A stretch of 39,229 nucleotides of DNA. It comes from Nocardiopsis halophila DSM 44494 (GTDB taxonomy: Bacteria > Actinomycetota > Actinomycetes > Streptosporangiales > Streptosporangiaceae). This document shows positions 16,805 through 29,017 of the stretch, in pieces. Location: positions 1 to 39,229 of the forward strand of contig NZ_ANAD01000112.1 in assembly GCF_000341245.1 (NCBI RefSeq), in the 5' to 3' direction. The notes beneath the pieces were generated by a model. That model saw nothing but the letters and a program-made list of their open reading frames with translations, did not search any database and was not told where the DNA came from. A program made the translations under genes and the position numbers. Every line of letters starts with the position of its first letter. The first letter of the stretch is position 1.

Positions 16805-16945
16805 CGAGCCACGGGCCCTCCGGGCCGGGACCGTGCGCCGACCTGCCCGGTTCTCAGAGAAGCCATGCCGGTGAGGCAGGAACCGGCGCGCGCCGCGAAG
16901 CGCCCGGCGCCACCGCCCTGACGGAGGCGGTCGACTCCTCCCCGT

Positions 16946-17557
16946 TCATGAAGAGGAGGAGGTCAGCGCCCCCACCACCGCGTCGGTGAGGTCGTCGATC
17001 ACCACCTCGTCGGCGACCTCCGGGTTCTCCAGCAGCCACTCCCCTGCCGCCTGGACCATTCCGACCACCGAGTGGGCCACGATCTGCGCCCTCAGCGGTT
17101 CGAGGACGTGCCCCTCGGAGACCAGCATTCCGGCCAGCTCCTCGCCCAGGCGCCGCACCATCATCCCGACGTCGCCGCGGGTCTTCGGGTCCTCGGAGGT
17201 GGCGCGGTCCATCAGGAAGCGGTACAGGTTCAGGTTCCTGCGGATCATCTGCAGGTAGGCCCCGACCGTGGCGCGCGCCCGGAGCCGCAGGGTCTCCCCG
17301 CCGTGCAGCTCGGCGCGGATGCGCTCGATGAGCGGGTCGACGTGCCGCTCGGCCAGCGACCGGTAGAGCCCGCCCTTGTCGCCGAAGTGCCGGTACAGGA
17401 TCGGCTTGCTGATGCCGGCCTCGGCGGCGATGGCGGACATGGGCGCGTCGGGGCCGTCGCGCTGGATCACCCGGTCGGCGGCGTCGAGGATCGCGCGCCG
17501 CCGCTCCGGGTCGCGCCCGCGCGCGGGCCGGGTCTGCTGTGCGGGTCGTAGGGCCAC
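16946..17557 (-). CDS. TetR family transcriptional regulator
   Basis: A 203-residue DNA-binding repressor-type protein. The N-terminal helix-turn-helix (about 20-65) includes MSAIAAEAGISKPILYRHFG, a close match to the TetR consensus. The C-terminal ligand-binding part is all-helical and ends in an acidic/Ser tail. GTG 17557 is chosen because TACACT (17566-17571) ends 8 nt upstream and there is no ribosome site, so the mRNA appears leaderless. The thioesterase-like gene ends 59 nt upstream on the same strand, and a palindrome in that gene's promoter is the best candidate operator. The ligand is unknown; an acyl-CoA or similar metabolite would fit. Confidence 0.88.
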   Translation of the reverse strand: MALRPAQQTRPARGRDPERRRAILDAADRVIQRDGPDAPMSAIAAEAGISKPILYRHFGDKGGLYRSLAERHVDPLIERIRAELHGGETLRLRARATVGAYLQMIRRNLNLYRFLMDRATSEDPKTRGDVGMMVRRLGEELAGMLVSEGHVLEPLRAQIVAHSVVGMVQAAGEWLLENPEVADEVVIDDLTDAVVGALTSSSS

Positions 17558-17565
17558 ACCGCACG

Positions 17566-17571
17566 AGTGTA
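17566..17571 (-). promoter_or_regulatory. -10 element of the tetR promoter
   Basis: TACACT, identical to the trpL -10 hexamer, ends 8 nt before the GTG start of tetR. It implies a promoter separate from that of the upstream thioesterase-like gene. Confidence 0.45.
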
Positions 17572-17593
17572 AAGCGCGCGGGCACGGTGCTCT

Positions 17594-17625
17594 GCTGTGC
17601 TCAGGCCGCGCTGTGCTCAGGCCGC
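17594..17625. repeat. Perfect 16-bp tandem duplication
   Basis: GCTGTGCTCAGGCCGC occurs at 17594-17609 and again at 17610-17625. The second copy contains the stop codon of the thioesterase-like gene (17617-17619), so the first is a duplicated gene end. Confidence 0.85.
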
Positions 17626-18375
17626 ACCGAAGTCCTTGGGGTCGATGACGATCCATGTCGCCTCGGCGCTCGCGATGCGCGCGCCCTCGTGGTCGAAGAG
17701 CGCGGTGGCGGTGAAGACCTTCCGCCCCTCGGAGCGCAGGAAGCGCCCCACGACGACGTGCGGGCTGCCGACCTCGGGCACGCGGTCCACGGCGGCGGTC
17801 ATCCGCCCCAGCACCATGGGGCGCTGGTCGACGTCACTGGCCCAGCCGCCGGGGCAGTCGAGGGCCGCCCAGGCCGCTTCGGGGCCCGTGGTGCGCGGGT
17901 CGGTCCCCGCCAGGGAGGCGTCGGGTGTCCAGGGGGCGGCGACGAGCGAGCCGTCGGAGCCGGGGACCGGGCCAGCCAGCACCCGCAGGCCGTCGCCGTC
18001 GGCACGGTCGGGGCCGCAGACGAAGCACGCGGAGAACGGGTGGCCTCCGAAGCCGCGGAAGGCCTGCCGCGCCTCCTCGGCGGTCTCGGGGGCGACCGGG
18101 AGCAGGTCGGTGGCGGGCGCCTCGGCGGGCCGGGCCTCGGCCACCAGGGTCCCGCCGTCCATGAGCCGCAGCGGAGTGTCGGCTCCCGCGGGGACGACCT
18201 CCATGGGCGTCTCCAGCGGCGGGGGTGTGCGCAGGGTGACCTGCACGGCGGTGCTGCCCAGGCGGCGGGCGAGCAGCCCGGCGAGGTAGCCGCCGTTGGC
18301 GGAGCCGGGCGGGCCGTTGAAACGGCGCCCGACGGTCAGCTTTTCAGAGGCGTCATTGCCCGTGGAAACGCTCAT
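17617..18375 (-). CDS. Hotdog-fold thioesterase-like protein
   Basis: A 252-residue protein with two hotdog-like halves. The N-terminal half includes RFNGPPGSANGGYLAGLLAR. The C-terminal half ends in FTATALFDHEGARIASAEATWI, as in acyl-CoA thioesterase-like proteins. The middle holds a CFVCGP pair of cysteines, frequent in this actinobacterial group. Substrate and catalytic residues cannot be assigned. ATG 18375 is chosen because TAATGT ends 8 nt upstream (leaderless). An in-frame ATG four codons earlier (18387) would overlap the palindrome described separately. It is followed on the same strand by tetR, which probably controls it. Confidence 0.72.
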   Translation of the reverse strand: MSVSTGNDASEKLTVGRRFNGPPGSANGGYLAGLLARRLGSTAVQVTLRTPPPLETPMEVVPAGADTPLRLMDGGTLVAEARPAEAPATDLLPVAPETAEEARQAFRGFGGHPFSACFVCGPDRADGDGLRVLAGPVPGSDGSLVAAPWTPDASLAGTDPRTTGPEAAWAALDCPGGWASDVDQRPMVLGRMTAAVDRVPEVGSPHVVVGRFLRSEGRKVFTATALFDHEGARIASAEATWIVIDPKDFGAA

Positions 18376-18380
18376 GGTCA

Positions 18381-18398
18381 CCCACATTAGGATGTGGG
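18381..18398. promoter_or_regulatory. Palindromic operator upstream of the thioesterase-like gene
   Basis: CCCACAT-TAGG-ATGTGGG is a perfect 7-bp inverted repeat with a 4-bp spacer. It covers the putative -10 hexamer (TAATGT, minus strand 18384-18389) of the thioesterase-like gene. Size and position fit binding by the TetR protein encoded downstream. The divergent histidine-kinase gene starts 188 bp away and might be affected as well. Confidence 0.6.
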
Positions 18399-18586
18399 CC
18401 CCAAGGCGCCTGCCTCCGGGGGCCGCGTGCGCATCGCCGCCGTCGCGGGCCTGCATCGGAACCGGTGGGCGGCGGCTGAGGGCTGCTGAGCGGCGGCGGG
18501 CGGCCGCCTCAGGGGGCCTGACGCGAGCGGCGGAAGTGGAGCGCACTACACCGACACGGCCCCTCGCGTCCGAAAGAATCGTCACC

Positions 18587-19888
18587 ATGAACGCCACTCC
18601 CCCTCCGTCCCCTCCCACCGAGGCCTCCTCCACTGAGAGGCCCGACGAAGAGCGGCCGGCCGGCCGTCTGGCCACCGGCATGCGCTCGCTGCTCTTCCTG
18701 GTCGTCGCCCTTCCGTGGGCCATGGCGGCGCTCCTGGTGCCCGCGTTACTCCTCGTAGGGTTCGTCACCGTTCCCATCGCCGGCCTGGGACTGCTGCTGG
18801 TCCCCGCGCTACTCCTCGGGCTGCGCCGATGGGCCGAGGTGGAAAGGCGGCGGGTCGGGCGCTTCCTCGGCGAGGAGATCGAGGTCCGCTACAACGCGCT
18901 CCCCCGAGGAAGGCTCGCGGCCTTCAAGACGGTCCTCTCCGACCCTCAGACGATCCGGGACCTGCGCTGGGTCGCGACGATGATCCTTCCCGGACTGCCC
19001 TTCGGCCTGCTCGGCCTCATCGGCCTGGTAGGGCTTCCGGCGACCGCGGTGGAGACGCTGCTGTGGTGGGCACTGCCAACGGCGTCGCTGACCATGCTCG
19101 GGACCGCGGTGACGTCCTGGCCGCTCGCGCTGACCCTGGGTCCGGCACAGCTCGCCCTGGTCGTGCTGCTGCTCTTGGCCGCGTCCCCGGCGGCGCGTCT
19201 GCACGCCCGCCTGTCGGCGCGGATGCTGGCGCCCTCGCGGGAAGCGCGTCTGGCCGAACGCGTCGAGACCCTGAGCCGGACGCGGGAGGGCGCGCTGGAC
19301 GCGCACGCCTCCGAGCTGAGGCGCATCGAGCGCGACCTGCACGACGGGACGCAGGCGCGCCTGGTGGCCCTGGCGATGCGCCTGGGTCTGGCGCAGAAGG
19401 TCATCGGGGACGACCCGCAGGCGGCGGCCCGCCTGCTGTCCGAGGCGCAGAGCGGCGCCGAGGAGGCGATGACCGAGCTCAGGACGGTGGTGCGCTCCAT
19501 CTACCCGCCGGTGCTGGCCGACCGCGGGCTCTCCGGCGCGGTGTCGGCGCTGGCCGCGGGCGCCCCGGTGCCCGTGGGGGTGGAGGCCTCCTCCCTGGGC
19601 GGCCTCCCGGCGGCGGTGGAGTCCACGGCCTACTTCGTGGTGGCCGAGGCGCTGACCAACGTGGCGCGCCACTCCGGCGCCGCCGGGGCGCAGGTGGAAC
19701 TGGCCCGGGACGGGGCGGCCCTGGTGGTGCGGGTGCGCGACGACGGGCGCGGCGGCGTGGACGAGAGGCGCGGGACCGGGGTGGCCGGGATGCGGCGCCG
19801 GGTGGCGGCCCTGGACGGGTCCATCGCGGTCTCCAGCCCCGAGGGCGGGCCGACGCGGGTGGAGGCGGTACTGCCGTGCGGGTCGTGA
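18587..19888 (+). CDS. Membrane sensor histidine kinase (NarL-type, HisKA_3)
   Basis: A 433-residue kinase of the HPK7 type. A short Pro/Ser/Glu-rich cytoplasmic start is followed by about four membrane helices up to residue 205. Then comes the dimerisation/phosphorylation helix with H252 in ERDLHDGTQARL, and an ATPase domain with the N-box ALTNVARHSGA and G-boxes DDGRGG and GTGVAGM. It phosphorylates the response regulator whose gene overlaps its 3' end by 13 nt. It has no extracytoplasmic sensor domain, as in kinases that sense membrane state. ATG 18587 follows AAGAATCGTCACC with no clear ribosome site. A TTA codon lies at L54 (18746-18748), which would make its translation depend on the rare bldA-type tRNA. 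Confidence 0.9.
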   Translation: MNATPPPSPPTEASSTERPDEERPAGRLATGMRSLLFLVVALPWAMAALLVPALLLVGFVTVPIAGLGLLLVPALLLGLRRWAEVERRRVGRFLGEEIEVRYNALPRGRLAAFKTVLSDPQTIRDLRWVATMILPGLPFGLLGLIGLVGLPATAVETLLWWALPTASLTMLGTAVTSWPLALTLGPAQLALVVLLLLAASPAARLHARLSARMLAPSREARLAERVETLSRTREGALDAHASELRRIERDLHDGTQARLVALAMRLGLAQKVIGDDPQAAARLLSEAQSGAEEAMTELRTVVRSIYPPVLADRGLSGAVSALAAGAPVPVGVEASSLGGLPAAVESTAYFVVAEALTNVARHSGAAGAQVELARDGAALVVRVRDDGRGGVDERRGTGVAGMRRRVAALDGSIAVSSPEGGPTRVEAVLPCGS

Positions 19889-20514
19889 TCGTCGAGGACA
19901 ACGCGGTGCTGATGGAGGGGCTGGACCTACTGCTGCGGGCGTCGGGCTTCGAGGTCGCCGCGAAGGCCTCCGAGCCGGAGGCGTTCCTGGAGGCGGTGCG
20001 CGCGCACCGGCCGGAGGCGGCGGTGGTCGACGTCCGGCTGCCGCCCTCGTTCACCGACGAGGGGCTGCAGGCGGCGCTGGCCGCGCGCGCGGAGCTGCCG
20101 GGCCTGCCCGTGCTGGTCTTCTCGCAGTACGTGGAGCAGGTGTACGCGCGCGAGCTGCTGGCCGACGGGGAGGGCGGCGTGGGCTACCTGCTCAAGGACC
20201 GGGTGTCGCGGGTCGACGACTTCCTGGACGCGCTGCGGAGGGTGGCCGCCGGCGGAACCGTCATCGACCCCGAGGCGGTGGCCCAGCTGCTGGCGCGGCG
20301 CACCGACCCGCTGGAGCGGCTCACCCCGCGCGAGCGCGAGGTGCTGGGACTGATGGCCGAGGGGCTGGGCAACCGGGAGATCGCCGATCGGCTGGTGGTC
20401 ACCGAACGCGCGGTGCTCAAGCACATCGGCAACATCTTCACCAAGCTGGACCTGGGCCCGGACGACGGCGGGCACCGCCGTGTCCGGGCCGTGCTGGCCT
20501 ACCTCGGATCCTGA
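19876..20514 (+). CDS. NarL/LuxR-type response regulator
   Basis: A 212-residue DNA-binding regulator. The receiver domain has acidic E7/D8, phosphorylation site D52 in AAVVDVRLPP, Ser in VLVFSQ and Lys in YLLKD. The C-terminal LuxR helix-turn-helix is LTPREREVLGLMAEGLGNREIA with TERAVLKHIGNIFTKLDL. GTG 19876 is the only start that keeps the complete receiver domain, and it overlaps the kinase gene by 13 nt in another frame, giving coupled translation. Target genes are not evident from the neighbourhood. Confidence 0.93.
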   Translation: MRVVIVEDNAVLMEGLDLLLRASGFEVAAKASEPEAFLEAVRAHRPEAAVVDVRLPPSFTDEGLQAALAARAELPGLPVLVFSQYVEQVYARELLADGEGGVGYLLKDRVSRVDDFLDALRRVAAGGTVIDPEAVAQLLARRTDPLERLTPREREVLGLMAEGLGNREIADRLVVTERAVLKHIGNIFTKLDLGPDDGGHRRVRAVLAYLGS

Positions 20515-20519
20515 GCCTG

Positions 20520-20550
20520 CCGGGGGCGGGCGTTCGGGCGCCCTCCCCGG
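20520..20550. terminator. Bidirectional hairpin between convergent genes
   Basis: CCGGGG/CCCCGG (20520-20525/20545-20550) and GGGCG/CGCCC (20528-20532/20539-20543) form an interrupted stem between the response regulator and the methyltransferase gene, which converge here 42 bp apart. Confidence 0.5.
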
Positions 20551-20556
20551 CGCTCT

Positions 20557-21408
20557 TCAGGGCTTGTAGGCGATCGCGCCCATGAGGATGCGCTGGTGGG
20601 GCTCGAGGTCTTCGACCGCGGGCACGTCGGCGTCCGGGTCCTCGGGGTACCAGCGCTCAAGGAAGTCCAGGCCCGGCGGGACCAGGGGCAGGCCGAGGAA
20701 GTGCTCGCGGATGCGCTCGGGCGTGCGGATCCAGCCGTTGCCCAGGCTCTCCAGGCCGGCCCGCTCCATGGCCTTCTGCAGGTCCTCACCGGTGTCGACG
20801 AAGTCGGTGATGAACAGGTGGCTCCCCGAGGGCATGGCGTCGAGCAGGGTGCGGATCCACTCGTCGGGAAGCTCGTCGTCGTGGAAGTGCATGAGCAGCC
20901 CGACCACCATGAGGGCGATGGGGCGGTCGAAGTCCAGGAGGGCGCGCACGTCGGGGTTGTCGAGGATCTCCTGGGGGTTGCGGAAGTCGGCGGTGACCAC
21001 GGTCGTGGTGTTGTTCTCGGCGAGCAGGGCCCTGCCGTGCGCGAGGACGATGGGGTCGTTGTCGACGTAGACCACGCGCGCGTTGGGGTTGATCTCCTGG
21101 GCGGCCTCGTGGGTGTTCTTCACGGTGGGCAGCCCGCTGCCGATGTCCAGGAACTGGTCGAGGCCGGCGGTGCGCGCGAGGTACTGCACGCCCCGGACGA
21201 GCGCGGCGCGGTTGTCCACGGCGCACTGGCTCGCGAGCGGGACGTACTTGACATAGAGGGCGGCGCCGTCGCGGTCGACCTGGAAGTTGTCCTTCCCTCC
21301 CAGGAGCGCGTCGTACACGCGGGCGATGGTCGGCTCCGTGGTCTGGATCTGAGGCGGACTCGTCGGCGCCCAGTCGGATGCCTTCGGGTTTCCGTCGGTG
21401 TCGGTCAT
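20557..21408 (-). CDS. SAM-dependent methyltransferase, PF04672 (DUF574) family
   Basis: A 283-residue protein of a family expanded in actinomycetes. It has the AdoMet-binding motif DIGSGLPT at 88-95, an acidic second-strand motif VVYVDNDP and the characteristic start ([21 protein letters not shown]). [14 protein letters not shown] is also typical. Substrates of this family are unknown. ATG 21408 has AAGG about 10 nt upstream. It appears monocistronic, although the acyltransferase gene lies 102 bp upstream on the same strand. Confidence 0.88.
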   Translation of the reverse strand: MTDTDGNPKASDWAPTSPPQIQTTEPTIARVYDALLGGKDNFQVDRDGAALYVKYVPLASQCAVDNRAALVRGVQYLARTAGLDQFLDIGSGLPTVKNTHEAAQEINPNARVVYVDNDPIVLAHGRALLAENNTTTVVTADFRNPQEILDNPDVRALLDFDRPIALMVVGLLMHFHDDELPDEWIRTLLDAMPSGSHLFITDFVDTGEDLQKAMERAGLESLGNGWIRTPERIREHFLGLPLVPPGLDFLERWYPEDPDADVPAVEDLEPHQRILMGAIAYKP

Positions 21409-21510
21409 CGGCGGTGCCCTTACCTGGTCGGGGGGAGGGGACAGTTCGGCGTCATCGTACGTCGCGGCTGTGATGCGTACCACCGATTCGGGGATTCGGG
21501 CCGACCGCAC

Positions 21511-22686
21511 CTAGAGAACCGTGCGCGCCATTGGGAGGCGCCGCAGCACTTCGACCACGGCGAGGCTGACCACGAGGGTCGCCGCGGCGTAGCCGGTGGC
21601 CGCCGCAATGGCCAGGGGCCCTTGGGCCGGCATGCCGAGGAGGTCCCTCAGGGAGAACAGCACCATCACGTGCACCAGGTAGACGCCGAAGCTGGGGGCA
21701 GCGGCCCAGCGCGCACCGCGCGCCAGGAGCCCGGCCGCCGGGCGGGCGGACGAGGCCAGGCGCAGGCCGGCCTCCCTGAGGACCAGGAAGGCCCCTGCGG
21801 AGGCGAGGACGACCGGAGGCGAGAGGAAGTCGAAGACGTAGTCGGCCCCGGTCCCCCACTCCCCGGCCAGACCGGCCGCCACGCCGGCCCCGACCGCCGC
21901 GGCAGCGCTCCCGGTGATCAGGAGGGTCAGCCCCAGGCGCAGCGCGCGGGCGCCGGGCCCGGTGTGGAAGAGCAGCCACCCCAGCACGTAGTAGCCGACG
22001 AACGGGAGGAAGCGGTCGACGGCGGTGGTGCCGCCGACGCCGTCGATCACCCCGAGGGCCTGGTTCGCGGCGCCTAGGGCGACGGCGATGCCGGCGAACC
22101 ACCACAGGGCATCGCGCGAGGAGGCGGAGACGAGCGTGCGCAGGAAGGGCGTGAAGAGGTAGAGGCCCGCGATGACGTAGAGGAAGTACAGGTGGATGCC
22201 GGGAGAGCCGGAGGCGGCCTGCACGGCGGCCTCGGTCAGGGTCAGGCCCGAGCGCCACATCTCCCAGCCCAGGTAGGCCGCGGTCCACACGAGCAGCGGG
22301 GGGCCGATGCGCAGCCAGCGCTTGCGGTAGAAGTCCGCGGGCGGCTCGTCCCTGCGGCCCAGGAGCAGGGCGCCGCTGATCATGATGAACAGCGGCACGC
22401 ACCAGCGGAGCGCGGCGTCCGCGGCGGTGGCCGTCCACCACGAGGTGCTGCCCTGGTCCGCGTAGACCTCGGTGACCAGCGGCGAGTAGGCGTGGACGAG
22501 CACGACGGCGACCATCGCCGCCACCCGGGCGAGGTCGATCCAGGCGGTGGACGGCGCGGGGTGCGGCCGGGGCGGCCCGCCGGGGTCCGCGGTCGGCGCG
22601 GGGACCGCACGGCCCCCGTCCGCCGCACCGGCGCCGGAGGCGGGAGCGGAGGCGGCGGGCGCTGCGCGGATCTCGTCGACGTCCAT
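21511..22686 (-). CDS. Acyltransferase 3 family membrane protein
   Basis: A 391-residue integral membrane protein with a disordered Ala/Pro N-terminus of about 45 residues and around ten helices. The first helix holds AWIDLARVAAMVAVVLVHAYSP, with the Arg and His typical of acyltransferase-3 (OafA/WecH-like) enzymes, which move acetyl or other acyl groups onto surface sugars, lipids or antibiotics. The acceptor cannot be told; no polysaccharide genes are adjacent. ATG 22686 is chosen over an in-frame TTG at 22692. An AT-rich stretch (22694-22719, with TATATAA and TGATAT on the minus strand) is the probable promoter. Confidence 0.83.
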   Translation of the reverse strand: MDVDEIRAAPAASAPASGAGAADGGRAVPAPTADPGGPPRPHPAPSTAWIDLARVAAMVAVVLVHAYSPLVTEVYADQGSTSWWTATAADAALRWCVPLFIMISGALLLGRRDEPPADFYRKRWLRIGPPLLVWTAAYLGWEMWRSGLTLTEAAVQAASGSPGIHLYFLYVIAGLYLFTPFLRTLVSASSRDALWWFAGIAVALGAANQALGVIDGVGGTTAVDRFLPFVGYYVLGWLLFHTGPGARALRLGLTLLITGSAAAAVGAGVAAGLAGEWGTGADYVFDFLSPPVVLASAGAFLVLREAGLRLASSARPAAGLLARGARWAAAPSFGVYLVHVMVLFSLRDLLGMPAQGPLAIAAATGYAAATLVVSLAVVEVLRRLPMARTVL

Positions 22687-22958
22687 GCCCAACCGATATC
22701 AGACCGTTATATAAAGAACGCGTCAACCCCGCCCACCGGGCCGCCCGGCCCGGCACCCCGGTCCGCCCTCCCCGCGAAGGGGGCGGCCGAATGCCGTACG
22801 CGATCGGAAGGTACCCGATTGTCACCATCGCGCCCCCTGGCGATGCCGGGGGCTCCGATTAGTCTGGTCGCCGCGGCGCCGCTCTTCCGTTCCCGGACCC
22901 CACTCCCCGGCGACGCACCGTCTGTGCCGAGGGGAGCCCCCACCGACCGGAGACTTCC

Positions 22959-24158
22959 ATGGCCGAAGCCGCCGCGTTCCCCTTCCCCTCCGACCACCCG
23001 CTCCACCCCGCCCCCGCCCTCGCCGAGGCCCGCAAGGGCGGCGCACCGGTCCGCGTCCGCCTGCCCTTCGGGGACCCGGCCTGGCTCGTGACCCGGTACG
23101 AGGACGCCAAGGCCGTTCTGAGCAGCCCCTCCTTCGGCAGGGACGCCCATCGCGCGGGCATCCCCGAAGAGCGCACCGCCCGCATCGGCCCCATCGACGT
23201 GTCCGACCGCACGATCATGACCATGGACCCGCCCCGCCACACCCAGGTCCGCGGCCTCGTCGGCAAGGTGTTCACCCCCCGGCGGGTCGAGCGGCTCCGC
23301 CCCTGGACCCGCGGGGTCGCCGAGCGGCTCGTCACGGGCATGCAGGAGGAAGGGCCGCCCGCCGACCTGGTACGGCACCTCGCCCTGCCGCTGCCCATCG
23401 AAGTGATCTGCGAACTCCTCGGGGTCCCCTCCTCCGACCGGGACTCCTTCCACGCCTGGAGCGACGCCTTCCTCAGCACCGCCGACCGCACGCCCGACCG
23501 GGTGCGGGAGAGCCAGGCCCGCATCGACGCCTACCTCGCCGAGATGGCCGCCCTGCGCAGGGACGACCCGGACGGCGGCCTGGTCGGCGCGCTCGCGCGC
23601 GAGCACCACGAGGGCAGCCGGCTCAATGAGGAGGAGCTGCTCGGGCTCCTGCGCGCGCTCCTGATCGCCGGGCACGAGACGACGGCCTCACTGATCCCCG
23701 GCTTCTTCTACGTGCTGTTCAAGGAGGACGGGTTCACGCGCCTGGCCACCGACCCGGGCCTGGTGTCCGCCGCGGTGGAGGAGCTGCTGCGGCTGGTCCC
23801 CCTGATCCGCCCCGGCTCGTTCACCCGGTACGCCCTGGAGGACACGGTGGTCGGCGGGGTCGGCGTCCCCGCGGGCGACCAAGTGGTCGTCGAACTGTCG
23901 GCGGCCAACAGGGACCCGGACGCCTTCGCCGACCCCGACCGCCTGGACTTCGAGCGCGGCCGGACGCCCCATCTGGCCTTCGGGCACGGGCTCCACCACT
24001 GCGTGGGCGCTTCGCTGGCGCGCATGGAGCTCCAGGTGGCGCTGGAGACGGTCGCCGAACGGATGCCCGGACTGCGCCCGGCCGTCCCGCTGGAGGAGCT
24101 GCGCTGGAACGAGGAGCGCTTCGTCCGCTCGGCCGAGAGCTTCCCGGTGTCCTGGTGA
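22959..24158 (+). CDS. Cytochrome P450
   Basis: A 399-residue soluble bacterial P450 that would hydroxylate or otherwise oxidise a small molecule using O2 and two electrons. Seen: oxygen-activating I-helix motif AGHETT (237-242), ExxR pair E275/R278, and heme-ligand motif FGHGLHHC with C348. MDPPRHTQVRGLVGKVFTPRRV is the usual C-helix region. All catalytic residues are intact. ATG 22959 has GGAG about 8 nt upstream. No ferredoxin, reductase or biosynthetic gene is adjacent, so electrons must come from elsewhere. It resembles actinomycete class-I P450s of the CYP105/107 type, but a family number cannot be given by eye. Confidence 0.93.
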   Translation: MAEAAAFPFPSDHPLHPAPALAEARKGGAPVRVRLPFGDPAWLVTRYEDAKAVLSSPSFGRDAHRAGIPEERTARIGPIDVSDRTIMTMDPPRHTQVRGLVGKVFTPRRVERLRPWTRGVAERLVTGMQEEGPPADLVRHLALPLPIEVICELLGVPSSDRDSFHAWSDAFLSTADRTPDRVRESQARIDAYLAEMAALRRDDPDGGLVGALAREHHEGSRLNEEELLGLLRALLIAGHETTASLIPGFFYVLFKEDGFTRLATDPGLVSAAVEELLRLVPLIRPGSFTRYALEDTVVGGVGVPAGDQVVVELSAANRDPDAFADPDRLDFERGRTPHLAFGHGLHHCVGASLARMELQVALETVAERMPGLRPAVPLEELRWNEERFVRSAESFPVSW

Positions 24159-24337
24159 GCGCCGGTCCGGCCGGGCGCTCCAGGGGACGGTGACCTCCCC
24201 GGGCGGCTGCCGGCCCCGGTCCCGGCGGGGCCGGTTCCGGCCGCCGCCCGGGCTCTGCGCAGCCGCTCTTCCGTGCACGCACGCGCCGGCCGCGGCGCGC
24301 GGGGACGCCGGCGCCCGGGGCGGAGCGGGTCGCCCGA

Positions 24338-24367
24338 TTCGGATCGGTCGTCCCGCTTCGGTATAAC
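24338..24367 (+). promoter_or_regulatory. Promoter of the Ser/Thr kinase gene
   Basis: -35-like TTCGGA (24338-24343) and -10-like TATAAC (24362-24367) are spaced 18 bp apart. The expected start near 24375 leaves a leader of about 34 nt that contains the ribosome site AAGGGAAG. Confidence 0.45.
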
Positions 24368-24408
24368 CGGTGGTGACGAAACCCCCACCGAAAAGGGAAG
24401 ACCGGCGC

Positions 24409-27540
<3,132 letters not shown>

Positions 27541-27688
27541 TCCCGATCGGCCCTCCCGGCCCGGGGCGTCGAAAGGTGCGCCCCGCCGCTCCGGACAGCG
27601 GCGGCACACCGCCTCCCCCGATGACGGGACCGGAGGCGCCCACACAGGGACTCCCCGGCGAGCCCCGAAGAGCCCCGGTGAATCGAGA

Positions 27689-27724
27689 AAGGGGTGGGAA
27701 GGGCCCAGGCCCTTCCCACCCCTT
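27689..27724. terminator. 17-bp perfect hairpin shared by two convergent genes
   Basis: Arms 27689-27705 and 27708-27724 are perfectly complementary with two bases between. It begins AAGGGG and ends CCCCTT, giving short A/T ends in both directions. It separates the kinase gene from the acyl-CoA dehydrogenase gene. Confidence 0.75.
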
Positions 27725-27784
27725 CAACGTCTGCAGGCGCACGGAATCCGAACGCGGAGGAACCGCTTCAGAGCGGCCGAAACC

Positions 27785-29017
27785 TCACTTCACCGGCAGG
27801 CCCGTCACGGCGCGGCCGATGATCAGGCGCTGGATCTCGCTGGCGCCCTCGAAGATCGTGAAGATGGTCGCGTCGCGGTGCCACCGCTCCACGGGGTACT
27901 CCCGGGTGTAGCCGTTCCCGCCCAGGATGCGGATCGCGTTCTGCGTGACCCAGGTGGCCGTCTCGCTGGCGAAGAGCTTGCTCATCGACCCTTCCGCCTG
28001 GGCGAAGTCCTTGTCGTTGCGGGCCATCCAGGCCGCCCGCCATACCAGCAGCCGTGCGGCGTCGATGCGGGTGGCCATGTCCGCAAGGGTGAAGGCCACC
28101 GACTGGTTCTCCCCGATGGGACGGCCGAACTGCTCGCGCTGGCCCGCGTAGTCGCGCGCGTACTCGTAGGCGGCGCGGGCGCATCCCACGGCCATGGCGC
28201 CCACGGTGGGGCGCGACGCCTCGAAGGTCTTCATCGCGGCCTGGCCGCCCGAGCGCCGCCCTTCGCGCGCGCGGGCGAGGCGCTCGTCGAGCTTCTCCTT
28301 GCCGCCCAGCAGGCACGAGCCCGGGACCCGGACGTCGTCCAGGATCACCTCGGCGGTGTGCGAGGCGCGGATGCCGTGCTTGGCGAACTTCTGCCCCTGC
28401 GAGAGCCCCGGGGTGCCCGGGGGGACGATGAAGCTCGCCTGCCCGCGCGAGCCCAGCTCGGGCTCGACCGAGGCGACGACCACGTGCACGTCGGCGATGC
28501 CGCCGTTGGTGGCCCAGGTCTTGGTGCCGTTGAGCACCCACTCGTCCTTGGCCTCGTCGTAGACGGCGCGGGTGCGGATGGCCGAGACGTCGCTGCCGGC
28601 GTCCGGCTCGGAGGAGCAGAACGCGCCGAGCTTGATGTCGTCGGCGGTGCCGAACATCTGCGGCACCCACTCGAACAGCTGCTCCTGGGTGCCGTTGCCG
28701 GCGACGGCCACCGCCGCCAGGCCGGTGCCGGTCAGCGACAGGGCGATGCCCGGGTCGCCCCAGTAGAGCTCCTCGAAGGCGGCGGGGATGCCCACCCCGC
28801 TGGGCTCCAGCCACTGGTTCGCGAAGAAGTCCAGCGAGTACAGGCCGATCTTGGCCGCCTCCTGCAGGATCGGCCACGGGGTCTCCTCGCGCTCGTCCCA
28901 CTCGGCGGCGGCGGGGCGGATCACGTCGCGCGCGAAGCCGTGGACCCAGTCGCGGACGTCGCGGACGTCCTCGCCGAGCTCCATGCTGAACGCGGGGGCG
29001 CCTGCGGAATCGGTCAT
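27785..29017 (-). CDS. Acyl-CoA dehydrogenase
   Basis: A 410-residue FAD enzyme that oxidises an acyl-CoA to the 2-enoyl-CoA in beta-oxidation or branched-chain degradation. It has the FAD/substrate loop [10 protein letters not shown], the FAD-binding segment [13 protein letters not shown] and the C-terminal [10 protein letters not shown], whose Glu (about 390) is where medium-chain enzymes have the catalytic base. Length and motifs are complete. ATG 29017 has GAAGGA about 9 nt upstream. A perfect 19-bp palindrome lies 92 bp before the start. Chain-length preference cannot be read. The ramB-aceA locus next to it suggests a shared role in growth on fatty acids or acetate. Confidence 0.9.
   Translation of the reverse strand: MTDSAGAPAFSMELGEDVRDVRDWVHGFARDVIRPAAAEWDEREETPWPILQEAAKIGLYSLDFFANQWLEPSGVGIPAAFEELYWGDPGIALSLTGTGLAAVAVAGNGTQEQLFEWVPQMFGTADDIKLGAFCSSEPDAGSDVSAIRTRAVYDEAKDEWVLNGTKTWATNGGIADVHVVVASVEPELGSRGQASFIVPPGTPGLSQGQKFAKHGIRASHTAEVILDDVRVPGSCLLGGKEKLDERLARAREGRRSGGQAAMKTFEASRPTVGAMAVGCARAAYEYARDYAGQREQFGRPIGENQSVAFTLADMATRIDAARLLVWRAAWMARNDKDFAQAEGSMSKLFASETATWVTQNAIRILGGNGYTREYPVERWHRDATIFTIFEGASEIQRLIIGRAVTGLPVK

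Noticed and set aside
12589-17557. A complete defence island around the NLR-like gene
   Set aside because: Neighbours are a lipoprotein hydrolase, a DUF2277 protein and a TetR regulator; none carries an effector domain or a matching N-terminal motif.
22959-24158. A natural-product cluster around the P450
   Set aside because: No synthase, thiolation, glycosyltransferase or redox-partner genes lie on either side.
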